64,000 nt of DNA from Rutidosis leptorrhynchoides (taxonomy: Eukaryota; Streptophyta; Magnoliopsida; Asterales; Asteraceae), in the NCBI RefSeq assembly GCF_046630445.1, contig NC_092339.1, forward strand, positions 80,375,501 to 80,439,500. Direction: 5' to 3'. This document shows positions 1 to 11,662 of the stretch, piece after piece (the first letter of the stretch is position 1; each line of letters starts with the position of its first letter). The position numbers and the translations under genes were made by a program. The notes below the pieces were generated by a model. That model did not search any database. It was not told where the DNA came from and was given only the letters and a program-made list of their open reading frames with translations.

Positions 1-81
1 ATCTTGTGTAAAATTGTATCGTATTTAATAGTATTTCCTAGTAAAATTTAAGCTATTTTATATACACCTCGCATAACATCA
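1..81 (+). mobile_element. 3' end of an Athila-type LTR (cut by window edge)
   Basis: These 81 bases match, with only scattered differences, the terminal part of the Athila LTRs at 38277-40288 and 53172-55183 read on the minus strand, and end in the same way (..ACATCA). No Athila primer site (GGCGCCGCTGCCGGGG-like) follows, so this is the downstream LTR of an element lying left of the window, or a solo LTR. Confidence 0.85.
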
Positions 82-2097
82 GCGGTCTAAGTCACGGTCG
101 ACCGCAGGTTCGACCATGAGTGTTCTGTACTACGGTTTCTGAGAAACATGGTGCACGGTCGACACCATGGTGGACCGTGGTTCGACCGTAGATGTTCTGA
201 TCAAATCTTCTATCCAAATAAAGTTCGATCACATCGGGGCATCTATAATTCATGAAACCTTTTTTAACATGCCTAATATAGTTGCCCTTTTCATATTCAA
301 AAGAGTTCGGTCACTACGACACTAATCCTAGTTAATCACACCAAATGATGTCTTAATGACATTTTAGCTTATGATTAAGGAAAACACATAAGTATTGAAA
401 AGATATTTTTGATCCTAAAATGTATCTAGACATATTTAGAATGGTCACCAAGTCCCATTAGGAGATGCTCTTCACATGTGTCGGCATATTGAGTGTACGT
501 TATGCTCAATTTATTTAAATGACTTGTGTGACAAAGTGTGCTTTATAATATCTATAAAAGGTCATTAATTATCTAGCATGATTTATGAACTTTAAATATG
601 ATGAATGATTGCTTTCTTGAAATGAACTTAATGTTCACATATGCTTATTTATCCATTGATGACATTATATTTCAATAGTTAATTAATGCATCACATTTAA
701 TCTCAAAAGCATGACATGTTAATATTGATACTTAGATTATTTAAGCTTAATTAAACATGTTTTCTTGAGTCAAATAATCACATGCATGCTTCCAAGTTTA
801 AATGTTGACACATGCATGTAAGTCTTACAAAAAGAGTTTTGGATGTTTACTTGCTTAAACATATTTATTTGAGTCAATGATCACATGCATACTTCCAATA
901 TTAAATGTTGACACATGCATGTAATTCTTATAATGAGTTTTGGAAGATAGCCATTGGTCAAGGAACAAGGACATGCATTTACCCTTTTTGGTAATCAATG
1001 ACATAATGCAAGGACAGTGTGACTTTCCCCATTTACAAGCTCATGTCAACCTCTATGAATACTTCCAAGATCATAGGGATTACACAAAGTGTTTCAAGTG
1101 TTTTTGGCTTCATATTGCAGCCACTTAATAGGAAAAATGGCTAAAAAGTGCAGATTACAACGGCTTTGTAACAGATCTATTTTTAGTACATCAGGTGCAC
1201 GGTCCATCCATGGTCGACCTTGAGGTGAGCCGCGGAGGTCCTGTCAGCTTTTTAGTTTCCTATAAATACCAAGCTTTGGAGTCATTGAAGAACACATCTT
1301 GCAAACACACTTCTAAATATTCATTAAGTGATCTCCTAAGCTTCATCTACATATAATTAGAGATCATGAGCAAGAGAGATTCTACTTAATTAGTAGACTC
1401 ATGATGTAAACTTTATACTTATCATTTGTAAGTTTTAAGTTTATTTTGTGAGACACTTCCTTAGGGGGTCAAGGAAGTTAAATAATTCTTGGATAGGAAA
1501 CACCATCTTACTTAGTGATTCAACTTCCTTAAAGGAATCTAGAAAGTTGATTAAAATTATTGTAAATTAATACTTGTCCAATGTAAAGACAAATTTCAAC
1601 TAACTAAGGTTGGTGTGACCTATTCAATAACTATGAAAGTTTGAGTTAGTAGAATCATTGTGTAAACTTAATTGTAAGTTTACTTGCGTTCTATCTTCTA
1701 AAATGGATCTAAAAGGTAGTTGTTGTTCTTGTTGTAAGAACATTTGATGATTGTGAATTCTTCAAAGGAATGTAAGAATTCACAGGTAGCGGCTTATTGA
1801 AGATCAATTGGTGTAAACGGATATCCACAGGGTTTGGAGAAACTTAGTAAAGAAAACTCTCGATAAGGTGTATCGAGAAGTGGATTAAGGTGAATTAGTT
1901 AACATCCACCCCAACCACTATAAATCTGTGTGTTTGTGCATTTTACTTTATTTCATATATAGTCTAACAAACACAAAAATACTATTTTGTTAAAAACTCA
2001 TACTTTGTTTTTAAGATAAGAATATAAATCAAAAAAGTTTTAACAAATCATTAAGGAACTATTCCCCCCCCCCCCTCTAGTTCCTTATAGAGAAGTA
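82..2097 (+). mobile_element. LTR-like non-coding retroelement segment
   Basis: No coding capacity. It has LTR promoter features: a GC-rich, GGTCGAC-rich patch at 96-195 and again at 1193-1247, then a good TATA box (CCTATAAATACC, 1259-1270). Farther on is a long untranslated-looking stretch ending in a C-run (about 2064-2076) of the kind seen near the 3' end of some Copia LTRs. No primer site follows; the sequence passes directly into gypsy reverse transcriptase, so it is truncated or chimeric. The family is not identified with confidence. Confidence 0.5.
753..944 (+). repeat. Two-copy tandem repeat, about 90 bp per unit
   Basis: Positions 753-842 and 857-944 are two diverged copies of one unit. 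Each contains GAGTCAA, then ATCACATGCAT, CTTCCAA, AAATGTTGACACATGCATGTAA and ends in GAGTTTTGGA. The CATGCAT cores resemble RY elements, but in this LTR context no regulatory role is shown. Confidence 0.8.
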
Positions 2098-3620
2098 GAG
2101 TTCCGGATTGATCTAATTTTGGGGCTACTCTTATTGCAAAAACACCATATCGATTAGCTCCATCATAAATGAGACCCACTTACAAGAACTACTCGATAAG
2201 GGTTTTATTCTACCTAGTAGTTCTCTACGGGGAGCTTCGTTTCTTTTTGTAAATAAGAAGGATGACACTTTGAGAATGTGCATCGATTATTGTGAATCAA
2301 ATAAAGTCACTATCAAGAATAAGTATCCATTGCCTAAAATTGATAACTTGTTTGATCAATTACAGTGAGCTTGTTACTTTAAAAATATTGATTTGAGGTC
2401 GGGATACCATCAATTAAATGTGAGAGAAGAAGATATCCCGAAGACGACCTTTCGCACTAGATATGGTCATTATGAATTCGTATCATGCCGTTCGGTTTGA
2501 TTAATGCTCCGGCCACATTCATGGATTTAATGAATCGAGTGTGTCGATCGATGCTCGATTAGTTTGTTATATTCTCCATCGACGACATTCTAATTTATTC
2601 AAAAAGTGAAGAAGAACATGGTATGCATTTGAGGCTAGTATTGGAGACTTTGAGAAAAGAGAAGCTTTATGCTAAATTTTCAAAGTGTTAATTTTGTCTT
2701 CAAGTAGTCCAATTCTTGGGGCATGTTGTTAATAAGCAAGGAATTCACGTCGACCCGGCCAAGATAAAAGCTATGATGGAATGGGAACCGCCTACAAGTC
2801 CCACCGAGGTTAGGAGTTTTCTTGGATTAGCAGGATACTATCGATGATTCATAAAAGACTATTCCAAGATAGCTACTCCACTTACCAAGTTAACACGAAA
2901 AGACGTTCCGTGGAAATGGGAAGACAAGCAAGAGCAAGGGTTTCAATTTCTATAGGAGAAGGTTGCCCAAGCTCCGGTCTTAGTGTTACCGGAAGGGAAT
3001 GAAGATAGGACAGTATATTGTGATGCATCTATGAAGGGTTTGGGGTGTGTGCTTATGCAAAAAGGAAGGGTTATAGCTTATACCTACCGTCAATTGAAGT
3101 TTCACAAGAAACACTACCCCACTCATAATTTAGAATTGACGGTCGTGGTTTTCGCTGTGAAAATATGGCGCCATTATCTGTACGGCGTAAAATTTTCTAT
3201 ATACACCGATCATAGAGCTTGAATTATTTTCTTCAATCAACGGGATTTGAACAATCGTCAAAGGAGATGACTTGATTTGGTGAAAGATTATGATTGTGAA
3301 ATCTTTTATCATCCGGGGATGGCCAATGTAGTGGCCGAAACTCTAAGTAGAAAGGCGATTCAACATGTTCTAAGCGTGACGAGCCTATCTATGGTGGTAA
3401 CCCCACAAATTTTTGAAAGAATTCGGGAAGCACACGGTGTTGCCTTAGCACCTAAGAATGTTAAAAAGGAGAAGATTAAAGGCCAAGTTGATGAAATTAT
3501 GGAAGATCCCGAAGTTTGAAACTACTTTATGAAATAATTTGGGTTCCTTTGCAAAGTAATGTTGGAGATGAGCTTCTTGATGCGGCTCACAAGTCTAGGT
3601 ACTTACATCACACATATCCA
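2098..3620 (+). pseudogene. Decayed Ty3/gypsy pol: reverse transcriptase and RNase H
   Basis: Translation across frames gives, in order, the connection ahead of RT, the RT fingers and palm (CIDY motif near 2280; catalytic IDDILIYSK near 2580), the [16 protein letters not shown] thumb motif (2750-2845), then RNase H (YCDAS near 3015, TDHRA near 3210) and the start of the integrase zinc region (DAAHKSRY, 3580-3600). In-frame stops interrupt it repeatedly, for example near 2185, 2365, 2690, 2848, 2955 and 3222. No LTR or primer site bounds it, and it stops abruptly about 3620. Family features fit the chromovirus pol at 34885-38276, of which it is an older relative. Confidence 0.9.
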
Positions 3621-5642
3621 TTTAGATTATCCATACTCATTACGAATCGGGTGGATCGAGTTGATACCCATTAGATCGGGTGGCTATTGTCATCGCTAGT
3701 TAAGAGGGAATTTATATATATTTTTCTCCTTTTAAAAATCTCTTATATCATTCAAAAGATAATGTTCAATGTTGAATCATGTGTGTCCGTGAGGACCAAA
3801 TTCGATTTTCACATGAGGATTTCATAATGAAATTTGCTTTGCAGTTGGTTATGGATTCCTACAGAAGCATCGCTATCTGAGCGTGTCATATGACAGTTGT
3901 TTAGGGTGTGCTTCCCAAAGGTGACTATACGCAGAGCCTGTTCTATGACAATTGTTCGATAACATGTAAAACGGATATGATCGAGTGATGCGAACTCTTT
4001 TGATAATTCCACGATAGTAACTCCAATCTCGTTGATAAAGGAAAAGACTCACATACAAACACATGCTTAATAATCTTCAAGTCTTCGGTCATGATAATGA
4101 TTGATGAGCTATCTTAGTTTCACACAAATGTATGTTATAATTTCCACATCTTAACTAATCAGATGCATTTATTAGAGAAGAAACACTAACACAAATAATA
4201 AAAAAGAAAAAAAAATTAAACCTTCATACATTATGCTGAACCTAACAACTGTCTGCTTAATCTTACCATTTTCATTTCTTTTTTATTTATTTCTCTGCAT
4301 AGTTAAATTAAAAAGAAAATGGTAGTACTACTTTTATGCAAGGTGAATAATTTTATGTTGCATAGTTTTCACAGAAAATTCTTCTACCTTCTCTTCACTT
4401 TACTTCATGGACTTAACTTTACTGTCCTTGGGATTTGTACTTGTGTAAATTTATACTGTATTTTTACTTCTAAAGGAAAATGATGTATGTGTGTATACTG
4501 TGTGAAAATGAGTAAAAATAAATGTGACTACATATGACCAATATTATAAGTATTTTTTTCAGAAAGATACAACTTACCAACCTATAAAATTAAGTATATC
4601 CATATATTTACATGCATAGATATACATGCATGCATGATGCATGTATCATGTATGTGTATATATATGTGAATACATTTACATGTACATATACATATCCGAA
4701 CATCTAGTTTGTTTTGTATGCTTTTATTAAAAATGATTTTTTAATGAAATTAGCCTTGGGGGAAGAGAAAACTAAAAGGAACCCTAGCTACCTCGGAACC
4801 GGCATACAAACCGGGTAAAAGTAACCTCGAGTTCGAAAACAAAGCAGAAAGTTATCCCAAATTCAAATCTGGTCTCCTACAATCACAAATGTTGCATAAT
4901 GCACCAGAATGTTTGCACAATCTTTAGAATAATTGACAAACAGATTTAAACTGAAGTAGCAAAATACCGTATTAAATATGGATACACCAAAATAAATCAT
5001 GGTTTCCTTTTTTACGGTTTAATACTCATTGTCCGTCCTTGTTTTCGCTTTTAAAAGTTTCTTTTTTAAAATTGACTTTCAATTTTTTTAAAGAATTTGA
5101 TAACGACATCCGTTACAGTAGAGTTACTGTTAGTGTACGTAAAATTATTGTATTTTTTAGTAAATGTCGATTTCAAATCCATAAGTAATAACTACGTATA
5201 ACTATGTCGTTAACAAATTTTTTAATTTTTTTTTTAATATGTAGTGTTAATACTTGATGAAATTTACACTAATATAAAACATTTAAAACTCAAATCATTT
5301 ATATAATTTTCTATCATATATAATATAACATAAATAAAAATATTATAAAATTGTAATTGTAATTAAAAGTTAAAATGAGACATTTATAATTGATAGGATA
5401 GACTATCTGAATAACATGAGCGGTTTGCATGTTTCAAACATTTTTGTTAGGTATTGATATTTTCACCATTTATAGAATTGATAATTTCACTATAATTGTG
5501 CATTTATTTGTATTTTACAAGTGCTTTATATTAATGTAGTTTTATCAAATTCAATGAACCTTTTATTTAGTTACTATGTCAACAATATAAGAGATGATCA
5601 AATAGTATTTTTACACCACTTTCTTACATAACCCTATCCGTT
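3621..5642. other. AT-rich intergenic DNA, no gene seen
   Basis: No credible ORF, tRNA or domain match. It contains a CATGCATG-rich alternating stretch at 4609-4690, and an imperfect inverted repeat around TTGATAACGACAT (5090-5112) and its complement (5202-5222), which could be the remnant of a small MITE. Confidence 0.6.
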
Positions 5643-5860
5643 ATAAGCTAGAGGAATATGAGGACGACATCAAGTTATTATGCGCCCCTTTCGCAATAGG
5701 CAACACACATTCTACAATGGCCTAGACAGAGGGTTGCGATCCCACGAGGGTTAGCTAACTCAAAAACTCGTACTTAGTTTAGATTGAAGGCTTCAACTCG
5801 TAGCATCGCTAGTAATTAATCGCTAGTCAACATATAACTGAATCCGTTGTACACGCGTAC
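5643..5860 (+). pseudogene. rrn16: Degraded plastid 16S rRNA fragment (NUPT)
   Basis: The segment follows the 3' third of plastid 16S rRNA: the block around GAGGACGACATCAAG, then CAACACACATTCTACAATGG, GCGATCCCACGAGGG, TAGCTAACTCAAAAAC, the ATCGCTAGTAAT universal block, and a shortened GTACACG end. Against the plastid sequence as I remember it, most differences are C-to-T or G-to-A, and there are small deletions before the ATCGCTAGTAAT block and before the GTACAC block. It fits plastid better than mitochondrial small-subunit rRNA, whose variable loop after ACAATGG is different. It is a nuclear copy of organelle DNA and not a working rRNA gene. Confidence 0.88.
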
Positions 5861-6282
5861 AATCCTTCAATTTATTTGTATTTTCAAAATGATTTTTATC
5901 GAATCACTTAGGTTTTGGTACACTCTCCTACGTAGATTATTATTAATTTTTTTATTTTTTATTTTTATTTTTATTTCTCAAGTCCATCAACGTATCAACG
6001 TATTGATTTATATATTACCTGTTTTTTCGTAATTAAAAAAAGAAAAAAGAAAAAGCATATGACTGTAAATTCTTACAAAAACTCATTAAATTACACCATC
6101 ATAGCTAGGTAGCCACCATCAATCATCTCAAACTCCTTAAATTTTCTTACACTTTAATTGTACCTTTGCATTATCCTAATTTAATGAGTATTCAAAGCTA
6201 ACAAAAACATTATTAGCATCCAGTTAATAACTCGATCAATGTAATATATTACTAACTCACCAATAATTAGTTACCATTTTTT
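5861..6282. other. Intergenic, 3' flank of the SRS gene
   Basis: AT-rich sequence with T- and A-runs. On the minus strand it should hold the SRS 3' UTR and polyadenylation region; no single poly(A) signal stands out enough to name. Confidence 0.4.
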
Positions 6283-7840
6283 TCAAGATCTTGGTGGTGG
6301 GAAGAATTGCGTACCCGCCATAAAAGCACTAAAAGGAGTTGTGTATGTTGACGTTGGATCAATAAAATTACCTCCCGGATGATTCATACTTGTAGTCACC
6401 GTGCCGGAATTTGTAAAAGTAATTTGTTGACTTTGACCTTGACTTTCACTTTGACCACCACCAACTGATGAACTACTTCCTTGATCAAGACCATGATCAT
6501 ATAAAATTCCCTTGAAAACATGACCACCGACGTTTAACGCCGTTTGATAAGCTAACTGTTCTTCACCCTCATCCATTGCACTTACTCTAACACACCGGAA
6601 CACTGCCGGAGAATTCAATTCTGCCGGAAAATGACCCACTTCTAACCCTAACATTTATATAATATTAAGAAAAATAAATTTATTTTACTTTGAGTAATTA
6701 AAAGTAGGATAAATACGGAGTCTAGTAATATTACACATAGTTGAACTTTCAGTATGTGTAAATACTCATATTTATATGATTATTCATATGATATAATAAT
6801 TATAGAGTTTATAGATTTATAGATATACAGAGACAATAGCCCAGAATTTAAAACCTAAATGATAATTGAGTCTTGAAATATGAAGCTAATCTATAAATAT
6901 ATAAATATATTCGTATATATATATATGGACGAACAGCATCAAATCATAAATCAATATTGGTAAAGAGAAAAAGAGAATTTTTTTCCCAAACACATTCCAA
7001 TAATTGAACGGAGAATAATTATTAGATTTTGGTTTTTGTAAAAGTTTTGTTTGTTTCTTTATTTTATTTATACTAGCTCCATCCACAAATAATATTTGTA
7101 GAAAAAACTTTACCGGAAGATGTGTTATGATGTTGTGCAACCGGCAAGATGACGCCCACTCCACCACTGCCGCCGGCGACGGTAATACTCCGATGATGAT
7201 GATCATGATGATGATGATGCTCTTCTCTTAATCTTTTAGGATTCTGATCACTAACGGTGGCTCTCATCATTAAACTTAACTGTTGAGGTCCTAAAGTTTG
7301 TTGTTGAGTTAATGACATAAGTTGTTGCTGTCTTTCACGGCGTTTAGCTGCCGGAACCCACGTGCTTTTCACGTGAGTTTGACAGTGAAACCCTCTACTT
7401 CTACAACAAGTTCTACATCTCATATGTTGACAATCTTTTTTAGCTTGATTACCACAATCTTGACAATTAATTCCACCACTATTACCACTACTACTTCCAC
7501 CGGAGATACCATAACCACCTTGCCTCATCACCCTACAACCACCACTACCACCGTTACTACTACTGCTACTGTTGTTGCTATTATGATCACTACCACCATA
7601 ATGTGGTGGTTGTTGGTTTTGATGTTTTTGGTGAAGTTGATAATATTGCTGCCATAATTCAAAACTTTTACTATAGATCTCTTTGTTCTTGAATAGATAT
7701 AAACTATAAGGACTAGTTATACAATCATCATGATCCTGATCTTGATCATGATCATGATCTTGATGATGGTGATGATGATGGTGATGTTTTTCAACTTTAC
7801 TAATTCCAATTCCAGCTTCTAGTGAGAAAAAACTTGACAT
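6283..7840 (-). CDS. SRS: SHI-RELATED SEQUENCE (SRS/LRP1/STYLISH) zinc-finger transcription factor
   Basis: The CDS is two exons, 7840-7114 and 6647-6283, and gives a 363-residue protein. Exon 1 ends on G|GTAAAG and exon 2 begins after TTAG; the 466-nt intron leaves the frame intact and restores the family junction ([12 protein letters not shown]). The RING-like SHI zinc finger lies in exon 1 with full spacing C-x2-C-x7-C-x-H-x2-C-x2-C-x7-C-x2-H (starts [12 protein letters not shown]), followed by a basic [13 protein letters not shown] stretch. The IGGH domain ([34 protein letters not shown]) and the family C-terminus [11 protein letters not shown] are in exon 2. I chose ATG 7840 ([10 protein letters not shown]); the frame opens a little earlier but only with TTG. 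Known family members are nuclear activators of auxin biosynthesis genes in organ and style development. His-rich tracts flank the N-terminus and precede the IGGH region. It appears intact and is the only convincing host gene here. Confidence 0.95.
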
Positions 7841-7896
7841 TCTTTGAAACAAGAAATCAATTCAAGCTTGATTTCAAACATCAAACTCAAATCCAT
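7819..7896 (-). promoter_or_regulatory. Overlapping upstream ORF in the SRS leader
   Basis: An upstream ATG at 7896 has a strong plant context (A at -3, G at +4) and opens a 25-codon ORF that ends at TAG 7821-7819, about 20 nt past the SRS start codon and in a different frame. If it is in the mRNA, ribosomes starting there cannot simply reinitiate at 7840, so it would lower SRS translation. The transcription start is not known. Confidence 0.6.
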
Positions 7897-8350
7897 AGTA
7901 GTAGAAGTAGATCAATTATTAATTAAAAAATTAAATAAAGTTTAAAAGGTTGTAAATTTTTGTGGTAGTGAAGAGTGTAGGGGTAGTGTCAACTATACTA
8001 AAAGATCTAGGGTGGGGGTTAGCTTCTAAGTTTTTTTGGTGTTTATATTTTCTTTTCTTTAGTTGCTACTTGTGTGTGTGAAATATGATGTATTTTGGTG
8101 TGTGTTTTTTCATTGAAAAATAAAATTAAATTAATTTAGATAAAAAAGATCAATAAGTATTATAATTGGTACATACCCGATTATGTCTGTTTAATAAAAA
8201 TCTACAATCTATTTGACTTACTATTGAACTAGATCCAGTGTTGTAATTCTTCTTATTTCTTTCCGAGATCTCCCCGAAATCTCATTTTTGGAAGGCATCT
8301 GAGACGAGATGTCTATCTCCCGAGATTTCTCGGTTAACGGAGTCAAACAG
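7897..8350 (-). promoter_or_regulatory. SRS 5' flank and candidate core promoter
   Basis: On the minus strand a TATA-like AAAATATAAAC lies at about 8051-8041, some 200 nt before the SRS start codon. The stretch between is CT/AC-rich and leader-like. From about 8250 to 8340 the sequence is rich in GAGATCTC-type motifs and probably belongs to the repeat in which the solo LTR sits, so the compact promoter may be squeezed between gene and LTR. Confidence 0.5.
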
Positions 8351-8839
8351 TGTAACAACCCTGTTTTTTCTGTCACTTCCGTTAATTGCCTGTTAGTTGA
8401 TTTAACGGCGATTATTTGACTTTTTATGTGTTTAAGTGTATTAATTGGATACGTGATACTTGGAGGGTTATTTAAAGATCCAAACTTTCTTCTTCTTAGC
8501 GGAAACGCGAATTAATATGGGTTAATATTAATCGATAAATATATTTCGAATAATGAAATACGATAAAAACGCTACGGTTTGAAAAACTGCAAAAACTACT
8601 TTTCGAGCAACCAAACGCTCGGGTTTTATTTTAATAATTATTAACTTTTAAAAACATTTAATTTATTTGATGTTTTAATAAATTAAACTTATTAGTTGCG
8701 TTTTAACGATCGATTTAACGTTCCGGGCCTTCGGTACGTTTAAACGGCACTCGAAACGGGCCACGATTACACAGTACTGGACAATGAGAGCCCGAGCACC
8801 CTTAGTGGGCCCCATTCGGCCGACCACTACCACACTCCC

Positions 8840-8843
<4 letters not shown>

Positions 8844-8911
<68 letters not shown>
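8844..8911. repeat. (TA)n microsatellite
   Basis: Uninterrupted TA dinucleotides. The array continues beyond the adjacent MITE at 9305-9327, so the MITE appears to have gone into a TA array. Confidence 0.95.
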
Positions 8912-8914
<3 letters not shown>

Positions 8915-8918
8915 GCAG

Positions 8919-9298
8919 GTTCAAACGAGAACCACAAAAATGGCGAGAACTGCGAGAACTTTTTAATTTCGTAGTTTTTATGCATTTAAATGCAAAAAAT
9001 TACATGCAAATGTTAATTAATGTTCATATTATCAACAAACATATGTTCATTACCACAAATTACATGTTAAATTGTTAATTATATAAAACTGTTCACATGT
9101 TCACAAACAAATATGCACATGTGAACGAAAAATTATATATTTGATTATATAGGTAAAATATAACTTTTTTCAAACTATTTTATGTTAATTTTTACTTTCC
9201 ATCAACATTTATGGGTGATTCAATCTAGTTACATGCGAAAATCTTTATAAATCCATAGTTCTCGCAGTTCTCGCCTTTTGTATAGTTCTCGTTTGAAC
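8919..9298. mobile_element. MITE with 41-bp terminal inverted repeats
   Basis: The left end 8919-8959 and the reverse complement of 9258-9298 match almost throughout: both start GTTCAAACGAGAAC and finish GGCGAGAACTGCGAGAAC. The interior of about 300 bp is AT-rich and non-coding. TA repeats on both sides hide any short TA-type target duplication. The superfamily is unassigned. Confidence 0.85.
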
Positions 9299-10398
9299 TT
9301 TTGACTATATATATATATATATATATTTGGGCTAATTAGATGGACTTGTATGTTACTAGTGATGTGTTAAACTAATTAGGCCCTAAGTATATAAGACTAG
9401 ACCTAAACCTAATCTAACTCATAAACCCTTACACAAAAATAAAGCAGTCGACTCCCTCCCTTCTTCTCCCCATCGTCGACATCATCACCATCACAATCAC
9501 ACCAATTTTTGATCTTTTGATAAAACCTTGAACACGAAAACTGCAATTCACATCATCCTCTACGCATTGGTGTTAACAATTTGTTGATCAAAGGTATAAT
9601 CACATGAACCCTAATTTTTAAAAAACTGATTTGCTCATTATCATAAAACTGACTTTTTAATTCATTTGAAGTGTGATATTGAATTAGGTCTTTGTATTTC
9701 TGGAAAATTCATATGTTGTAGTTAACTTTTCATCTAGGCGTTACATCATTTGGATTTGTGAAGCTTGTGTAATGTGCATGTCGAAATGGTGACCTGTATG
9801 CTGACCAAATATGTAACGTATGCACTTATAGCTTTATAGCATGAGTTGTGGACCTTTTGAGACCTTGGCCTTCTGGATATTGAAACTTTATATGTTATGT
9901 GATATATGTCTAGTTTATATCAAGTCGTGAAAACTGATTCATTGTGCACACTAAGGCCATAGTTTTGATGACTATTGAATTGAGCTGAAACAGAATGTCT
10001 AACTTGCACAAATAAATTGTACCAATTGGTTAAACAAAAGTTTCTCATTTTTGGATATGGGATAAATTGACTTGTCCTTGAACCATGGCCACTGACCTAG
10101 CTTGATTTGCATGTCCCTAGCTCTGGTTATACCTATTACAAGATTGGTTCGCAGTCAGAAACTGATTTGGTGAACCATAAATGCACCCATTCTGAAACCC
10201 GACTTGTAGACATCGTATGAGACCCTGGTTATGCTTTTTGGAAACAATTATATGTCTAGTTAAGATCTGGAGTTTTCCATGCTACCATGATTTACGTGCT
10301 ATGAGATATTGTGCGTTGTTTGCAACTTGTACATGAACTCTATGCTAGACGATAAATTGTGATCGCTTACTTGACAAATTATGAACTGAAACGTGTTA

Positions 10399-10550
10399 TT
10401 TGACTTAGGTTTGACATGTTGATCAACATTTGACATGAACCTACTGATGTTGACTTTATTTGACCACCTTGACCAAGTTTGACTTTTGGTTTGACTTTGG
10501 TTGACTTTGTTTGACTTGCATGAACTAGTTGACTATGTGTTGACTTTTAC
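10399..10550 (+). repeat. TTGAC-rich cluster inside the solo LTR
   Basis: I count twelve TTGAC cores on the plus strand in about 150 bp, several as TTTGACTTTGG-like units. TTGAC(C/T) is the W-box core bound by WRKY factors; binding here is only a possibility. Confidence 0.6.
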
Positions 10551-11662
10551 TTTGAAACGCGTCGAGTCGAGCAATAAGAAAAATTACTCTATGGAACCAC
10601 TAGTGTATATGATATAAATATTGACCAATGTAAATACGTATACTTAGGTTGCATTACTCTGCAATAACCCGTACAAGTTACTTGCTTACTTTTCGTTCAA
10701 GAGCTTTTCAAAGGTGAGTCCACAGTCTCGCTTTTTACATGTTTTCAGGGATGAAAATACACGCTGTTATACTTACATTTTCAAATGCTTTTATGTTGAC
10801 ACGAGTACTTATTATACATATTGAGTGTTGTTCACAAAGCTCCTAGCTTGAATACTTTTATTACCTTCGGATAAGCACAATTTAGATGGACGGATCCGTT
10901 AGGTTAGACAAACCTCACCCTACTATAACTGTGGTGCATTTATTTTGAACTGTTTGTACACTCTAACAAGTGTATACGTTTTTATGGGGTAAAGGAGGTC
11001 ATTATGCTAGTATTCAGGTGCTCATGGATTTTGTATACTTTGCAACTTTGGGTTGTGCTTATTGAAATCTCGTGGTCAAATGCGATTAAACTTTTTTTTT
11101 CTGAATACTGTTTTTCAGATACTATATTACGTTATTTAAAACTGTGGTATACAAACAAGTTAGATAAATCTTGACATGGTATTGTCTACGAGTATTTGAA
11201 ATTGGACATGATGGTGTCTACAAACATTTGAAACGAGATATAGTGTTGTCTACAAACTTTAAACAAGAAAACATTGTGGTTTCATACATTGTAATTGGTC
11301 ACTTAAACTTGTGTTTTGCAAACTGGGGAAACAAAACATTTTTTAATGTCATACACAACTTAACTTGACATTGATATACACAAACGGACTAAAACTTGAC
11401 AAACGTTGTCTGCAAACTTTTAATATTAAACCTTGGTGGTCTTTCACTAATAAACGTTTTCTAAAAATTGTTTCTTAAACATACTGTATTGGTTACCTAA
11501 AACCTGTAGATTCACTCAACATTATTGTTGACCCGTTTTGCGTGTTTTATTCTCAGGTATTAATTACTTCCGCTGTAAAACATTGTTGTTACGTAGAAGT
11601 CAAGCCAAGCACCGGGACTAGAGTTAACATTACGTTAATGAATTTTGACGGGGTGTTATACA

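Larger units (their letters stand above)
8351..11662 (+). mobile_element. Solo LTR, Ty3/gypsy-like (about 3.3 kb)
   Basis: It begins TGTAACAACCC and ends GGGTGTTATACA, the inverted ends usual for long gypsy LTRs, and has no retroviral coding sequence or primer site on either side. It contains a TA microsatellite with an inserted MITE (8844-9330), an untranslated-leader-like stretch after 9400, and a TTGAC-rich block (10399-10550). I could not find a clean target duplication (flanks AACAG and AAGCC), so recombination or end erosion has occurred, or the ends are a few bases off. Confidence 0.65.

Noticed and set aside
7322..7657. Plus-strand Thr-rich open frame opposite the SRS gene
   Set aside because: It is the antisense of the low-complexity Ser/Gly/His-coding part of exon 1.
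7841..7852. SRS start four codons upstream at 7852
   Set aside because: The codon there is TTG; the first ATG in frame is 7840, which gives the family-like MSSFF start.
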